8,955 bases of DNA. Origin: Erysipelothrix sp. GTDB lineage: Bacteria; Bacillota_I; Bacilli_A; Erysipelotrichales; Erysipelotrichaceae. The stretch lies in assembly GCA_030152625.1 (NCBI GenBank), contig JASLJD010000012.1, forward strand, positions 1-8,955, written 5' to 3'. The notes under the pieces were generated by a model, which made no database searches, was not told where the DNA came from, and worked only from the letters and a program-made list of their open reading frames with translations. Made by a program: the position numbers and the translations under genes. Of this stretch, positions 6,219 to 8,955 are shown one piece after another (positions within the stretch are counted from its first letter, which is position 1; each line of letters begins with the position of its first letter).

Positions 6219-7856
6219 ATGAGCAAAAAAGAATATAAAAATGGGCAAATTGTTGAGGGTGTGATTACGGGGATTCAACCTTATGGGGCTTTCGTTAAAA
6301 TTGACGAAAATGCTTCTGGTTTGATCCATATTTCAGAAATATCTGAGGATTTTGTTCGTGATATTCGCCGTTTTGTGAAAGACGGGGAGAAAGTTATTGC
6401 TAAAGTGATTGACAATCGCGAAGGTCAAAAGCACTTGCGTTTGTCTTTGAAGGCATTGGACTATTCTTCGCGAAAGGAAAGAGTTGACGAAACGTATCGC
6501 CGTCCTCTCTTACCAAAATCTGAAAAAGGTTTCACAACTTTAGCTAAAAGTTTGCCCGAATGGATAGGAGAAAGGGAGAATAGAATGATCAAAGTAAACT
6601 TAGAACATGCTTTGTTGGAAGAAGAAATTAGAGATTATCAAGAACAAGTTTCAAAAGTTCACGCTATGATTCATGAAAAAACGGGTCAAGGCAGTGATTT
6701 TTTAGGTTGGCTTGACTGGTCAGAGAATTTTGACCGTGATGAGTTTTCGCGTGTGAAAACAGCAGCTAAAAAAATTCGTGAACAGGCAGATGTTTTGCTT
6801 GTATGTGGTATTGGTGGTTCATATCTTGGTAGTCGTGCAGCCATTGAAATGCTTCAAGGTCCGCTTTATCAAGATGATTTAGAAGTGCTTTTTATTGGAA
6901 ACACTTTTTCGTCGACAGCACTTGTTCGTACTTTGGACTATATTAAAGATAAAGAAGTTGCTTTAAATGTTATTTCGAAATCAGGAACAACCACAGAGAC
7001 TTCTTTAGCTTTCCGTATGATTCGCCAATTTATGGAAGAAAAATATGGTGAAGAAGAGGCGGCAGAACGCATTTATGCGACAACGGATGCAAATAAAGGG
7101 GTTCTCAAAGATTTTGCCGATAAAAAAGGTTATGAAACATTTGTTATTCCAGATGATATTGGGGGTCGCTTCTCTGTTATCACTCCAGTCGGACTTTTAC
7201 CGATCGCTGCAGCCGGTATTGATATTGATGAAATGATGCGTGGTGTATCCGAGGCGACAGTTGATTTCGCAAAGGAAAAAATAGAAGATAATGCCGCTTA
7301 TCAATACGCAGTAGCTCGACGTATTTTAGAAAAACAAGGCAAAGATGTGGAGATGTTTGTGACTTATGAACCACATCATGTGTTTTTTGCGGAATGGTGG
7401 AAGCAACTTCTTGGAGAATCAGAAGGTAAAGAAGGCAAAGGACTTTTACCAGCAAGTGTAAACTTCTCAACAGATCTTCACTCTTTAGGACAATTTGTTC
7501 AGGAAGGAAAAAAAGTGCTCTTTGAAACTCTGCTTTGGATTAATGAACCGCTTTTAAATGCAGAGATTCCAAGTGAAGAAGAAGATGACGATCAACTTAA
7601 CTATTTATCTGGAAAAGATCTCCATTGGGTGAATGAGCAGGCGATGAAGGGAACATTACAAGCTCATGTCGAAACAGGCGAGGTGCCAAATGTTATCATT
7701 GAATTAGAAAAAATGGATGCCTATCACTTCGGCTATCTTGTTTATTTCTTCTTCAAGGCACTTGCAATGACGGTTTACATGATCGATGTCAACCCTTTCG
7801 ATCAACCAGGGGTTGAAGTATATAAAGCGAATATGTTCAAACTTCTTGGTAAATAA
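6219..7856 (+). CDS. pgi: S1 RNA-binding domain protein fused to glucose-6-phosphate isomerase
   Basis: The 545-residue product joins two complete proteins. Residues 1-122 match the small S1 RNA-binding protein family of YugI/CvfD end to end. They hold an S1 fold (about 8-80, with GIQPYGAFVKI, GLIHISEIS, LRLSLKAL), a charged linker, and the family's C-terminal GFTTLAKSLPEWI segment. Residues 123-545 form a full Bacillus-type glucose-6-phosphate isomerase, the second step of glycolysis. They include GIGGSYLGSRAAIE (197-210), SKSGTTTET (253-261), GGRFSVITPVGLLP, the catalytic Glu400 in LLGESEGK, His421 in DLHSLGQ and Lys536 in GVEVYKANMF. The frame is open throughout, with no linker beyond the natural ends. 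Met123 (ATG at 6585) is preceded by AAAGGGAG and could start free Pgi. The gene has its own promoter and strong terminator. A lost stop codon or a sequencing frameshift is the main alternative to a genuine fusion. Confidence 0.93.
   Translation: MSKKEYKNGQIVEGVITGIQPYGAFVKIDENASGLIHISEISEDFVRDIRRFVKDGEKVIAKVIDNREGQKHLRLSLKALDYSSRKERVDETYRRPLLPKSEKGFTTLAKSLPEWIGERENRMIKVNLEHALLEEEIRDYQEQVSKVHAMIHEKTGQGSDFLGWLDWSENFDRDEFSRVKTAAKKIREQADVLLVCGIGGSYLGSRAAIEMLQGPLYQDDLEVLFIGNTFSSTALVRTLDYIKDKEVALNVISKSGTTTETSLAFRMIRQFMEEKYGEEEAAERIYATTDANKGVLKDFADKKGYETFVIPDDIGGRFSVITPVGLLPIAAAGIDIDEMMRGVSEATVDFAKEKIEDNAAYQYAVARRILEKQGKDVEMFVTYEPHHVFFAEWWKQLLGESEGKEGKGLLPASVNFSTDLHSLGQFVQEGKKVLFETLLWINEPLLNAEIPSEEEDDDQLNYLSGKDLHWVNEQAMKGTLQAHVETGEVPNVIIELEKMDAYHFGYLVYFFFKALAMTVYMIDVNPFDQPGVEVYKANMFKLLGK
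6571..6587 (+). promoter_or_regulatory. internal ribosome binding site and ATG at the S1-Pgi junction
   Basis: AAAGGGAG (6571-6578), itself preceded by AGGAG (6566-6570), lies 6 bases before an in-frame ATG at 6585, exactly where Pgi homologues begin. It is either a relic of a formerly separate pgi start or a working site that yields a 423-residue Pgi alongside the fusion. Confidence 0.55.
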
Positions 7857-7863
7857 ACGAAGT

Positions 7864-7897
7864 AAAAAGAACTTCCTCAAAAAGGAAGTTCTTTTTT
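7864..7897 (+). terminator. strong intrinsic terminator after S1-pgi
   Basis: AAAAAGAACTTCC (7864-7876) pairs perfectly over 13 bases with GGAAGTTCTTTTT (7884-7896) around a 7-base loop and runs into a T tract. It ends the S1-pgi unit 7 bases after its stop codon. Confidence 0.93.
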
Positions 7898-7940
7898 ATG
7901 AGTGATTTTTAAGTATGAATATCCTTTTGGCATCAAGTGT

Positions 7941-7968
7941 TTGCTAATTCCTTAAATTGTGGTAAGAT
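7941..7968 (+). promoter_or_regulatory. promoter of the tyrosine-phosphatase-like gene
   Basis: TTGCTA (7941-7946) and TAAGAT (7963-7968) are 16 bases apart, and TGG (7960-7962) forms an extended -10. A start near 7975 would place the GGAGGAA ribosome binding site (7980-7986) in a short leader. Confidence 0.6.
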
Positions 7969-7991
7969 TACTTAAAAATGGAGGAAAGAGT

Positions 7992-8723
7992 ATGTCGGAA
8001 TTAATTAATTTTAGAGATTTCGGTGGCTTGCCAACACGCGATGGTCGTCGTGTAAAAAAAGGCCATTTTTATCGCAGTGGATCCTATCGCGATTTAACAG
8101 AAGAAGATGTTTTTTTCTTGAAAGAACTTGAAATCGACCATTTGTTTGATTATCGAGAGTCCAGTGAGTTAGATAAAGAAGAGCGTCATGATGAATTTGC
8201 AAAACACGTCCATCGTATTTCTGCCTCGGAATATCTTGGTGGTTTCGATAAGGAAGAAAAACCTGTTACTTTAGATATGCAAGCGATGATTGATTTCTAT
8301 CAACAAATTCCTTTTTCTAATCCAGCGTATCGTAATATGTTCGATGTTTTGAAAAAAGAAGATAAGGCGATAAAGTTATTGCACAATTGTACAGCGGGTA
8401 AAGATCGAACAGGTCTTGCTTCGGCATTGATCCTTAAGGCTTTAGATGTTCATGAAGATGCCATCATGATGGATTATTTACAATCAATGAATGCCTATGA
8501 ACAAATTTTAGAAAATGAATATCGCCGTCTTAATGGTCAAACTGAGGATGTTCTTCTTCGTAAGCTAGCCGGGTTGGTTGTGATGCCGCAGTATCTAGAA
8601 GCTAGTTTTTCGATTATTCTTGAAAAGTACGGTGATTTTGATCGTTACTTTGAGGAAGAATTTGATTTGACTCAAGAGGATCGTGGTCGATTAAAGTTTT
8701 TATATCTTGAGAATGAATCTTAG
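7992..8723 (+). CDS. tyrosine-phosphatase-like protein (Y_phosphatase3/IphP-LipA type)
   Basis: This family removes phosphate from phosphotyrosine, phosphoserine or phosphoinositides by a cysteinyl-phosphate mechanism; some relatives are secreted by pathogens. The 243-residue protein shows the family's N-terminal NFRDFGG (6-12), FYRSG (26-30) and DYRES (53-57). It also has the catalytic loop NCTAGKDRTG, with nucleophile Cys133 and phosphate-binding Arg139. The residue just before the Cys is Asn132 rather than the usual His; a His sits one place further upstream. There is no signal peptide or membrane segment, so the protein is likely cytoplasmic. The ATG at 7992 follows GGAGGAA at 7980-7986; an in-frame GTG at 7959 would lie upstream of the likely transcription start. 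It stands alone between its own promoter and a terminator. The physiological substrate cannot be told from sequence. Confidence 0.9.
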   Translation: MSELINFRDFGGLPTRDGRRVKKGHFYRSGSYRDLTEEDVFFLKELEIDHLFDYRESSELDKEERHDEFAKHVHRISASEYLGGFDKEEKPVTLDMQAMIDFYQQIPFSNPAYRNMFDVLKKEDKAIKLLHNCTAGKDRTGLASALILKALDVHEDAIMMDYLQSMNAYEQILENEYRRLNGQTEDVLLRKLAGLVVMPQYLEASFSIILEKYGDFDRYFEEEFDLTQEDRGRLKFLYLENES

Positions 8724-8742
8724 ACTTTTGGGGATGAATGAC

Positions 8743-8769
8743 AAAAAAGAGCTCTAAGAGCTCTTTTTT
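8743..8769. terminator. bidirectional terminator between the phosphatase gene and nrdG
   Basis: AAAAAAGAGCTC (8743-8754) pairs with GAGCTCTTTTTT (8758-8769) over 12 bases. The minimal loop is 3 bases, or 5 if the innermost pair opens. A and T tracts on both sides fit the two convergent genes, whose stops lie at 8723 and 8770. Confidence 0.92.
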
Positions 8770-8955
8770 CTATATAAAAATTTCGGGATTTTTCTTTTCT
8801 TCTTCTTTTTCTAAATCGATGAATTTTTCAAGCAATACTGCCTCTTGTTTTGCCAATGATTTAGGGACGTCCAAGATGCGTTGATTACTTGAACCTCGAA
8901 AGAGTGCTGCCATGCTTTTCTTTTGAAGAAGAAATGGGCCATCAACGAGGACATC
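8770..8955 (-). CDS. nrdG: anaerobic ribonucleotide reductase activating protein, C-terminal part (5' end outside window)
   Basis: NrdG is the radical SAM enzyme that installs the glycyl radical on the anaerobic class III ribonucleotide reductase NrdD. Only the last 61 residues are in the window; the frame runs off the right edge. The diagnostic C-terminal signature is clear. DVLVDGPF is followed after a short gap by ALFRGSSNQRILDV, the same arrangement seen in NrdG homologues. The radical SAM cysteine motif would lie outside the window. After the signature there is a roughly 31-residue tail ending in a charged EKEEEKKNPEIFI stretch, which seems longer than usual. Its presence implies anaerobic DNA precursor synthesis; nrdD is probably next to it, beyond the edge. 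It converges on the phosphatase gene across a shared terminator. Confidence 0.87.
   Translation of the reverse strand, partial: DVLVDGPFLLQKKSMAALFRGSSNQRILDVPKSLAKQEAVLLEKFIDLEKEEEKKNPEIFI

Noticed and set aside
6219..6587. Treating the S1 part and Pgi as two separate genes with a sequencing error
   Set aside because: The frame is open with no stop and both halves align across the junction without a gap. Stops exist only in the other two frames (6565 and 6581), so a double-gene reading needs an unsupported indel or substitution; it is kept only as an alternative.
7180..7470. Minus-strand open frame opposite pgi (96 codons)
   Set aside because: It is fully covered by conserved Pgi sequence and has no recognisable motif.
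1..8955. Search for CRISPR repeats, tRNA or rRNA genes, insertion sequences, phage or defence genes
   Set aside because: None was visible by eye. Nearly all of the window is accounted for by housekeeping genes, and the intergenic gaps are short and filled by promoters and terminators.

Overview
This is ordinary-looking chromosomal DNA from an AT-rich, anaerobic Firmicute. The gene set and protein style (TypA, Tgt, QueA, a YugI/CvfD-like S1 domain, Bacillus-type Pgi, NrdG, a NifU-like scaffold) suggest the Erysipelotrichia or a nearby Bacillota group. That placement is inference from protein resemblance, not from a marker gene. The end of an anaerobic ribonucleotide reductase activase (nrdG) supports an anaerobic or facultative lifestyle. 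No tRNA, rRNA, CRISPR array, insertion sequence or phage gene is visible, so this is not a mobile region.

Layout. Positions 3-404 hold the C-terminus of the ribosome-associated GTPase TypA/BipA, which overlaps tgt (391-1530). A hairpin terminator or attenuator separates tgt from queA (1578-2612); these two genes give successive steps of tRNA queuosine modification. An extended -10 promoter across the queA stop codon appears to drive two small unrecognised membrane proteins (2640-3122 and 3119-3457, ATGA overlap), which end in their own terminator. A new promoter then serves a divergent SpoU/TrmH-type RNA methyltransferase (3521-4234) and a two-domain NAD+ synthetase (4240-5850), only 5 bases apart. 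These converge on a small minus-strand NifU-like Fe-S scaffold gene (5867-6100) across a shared bidirectional terminator. From a divergent promoter region, an unusual gene (6219-7856) encodes a complete S1 RNA-binding protein fused in frame to a complete glucose-6-phosphate isomerase. After a strong terminator comes a tyrosine-phosphatase-like gene (7992-8723), then a bidirectional terminator shared with the minus-strand 3' end of nrdG (8770-8955).

The genes are mostly housekeeping: translation and RNA modification (typA, tgt, queA, the methyltransferase, the S1 domain), cofactor supply (nadE, the NifU-like gene, nrdG) and glycolysis (pgi). The points that stand out are: (1) the S1-Pgi fusion, with a well-placed internal start that could also give free Pgi; (2) a NAD+ synthetase whose N-terminal glutaminase domain seems to have lost all three catalytic residues while the synthetase half looks intact; (3) a SpoU-family methyltransferase lacking hallmark residues of two motifs; and (4) an uncharacterised two-gene membrane unit with its own promoter and terminator. 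I see no sign of a defence system or other multi-gene novel system.
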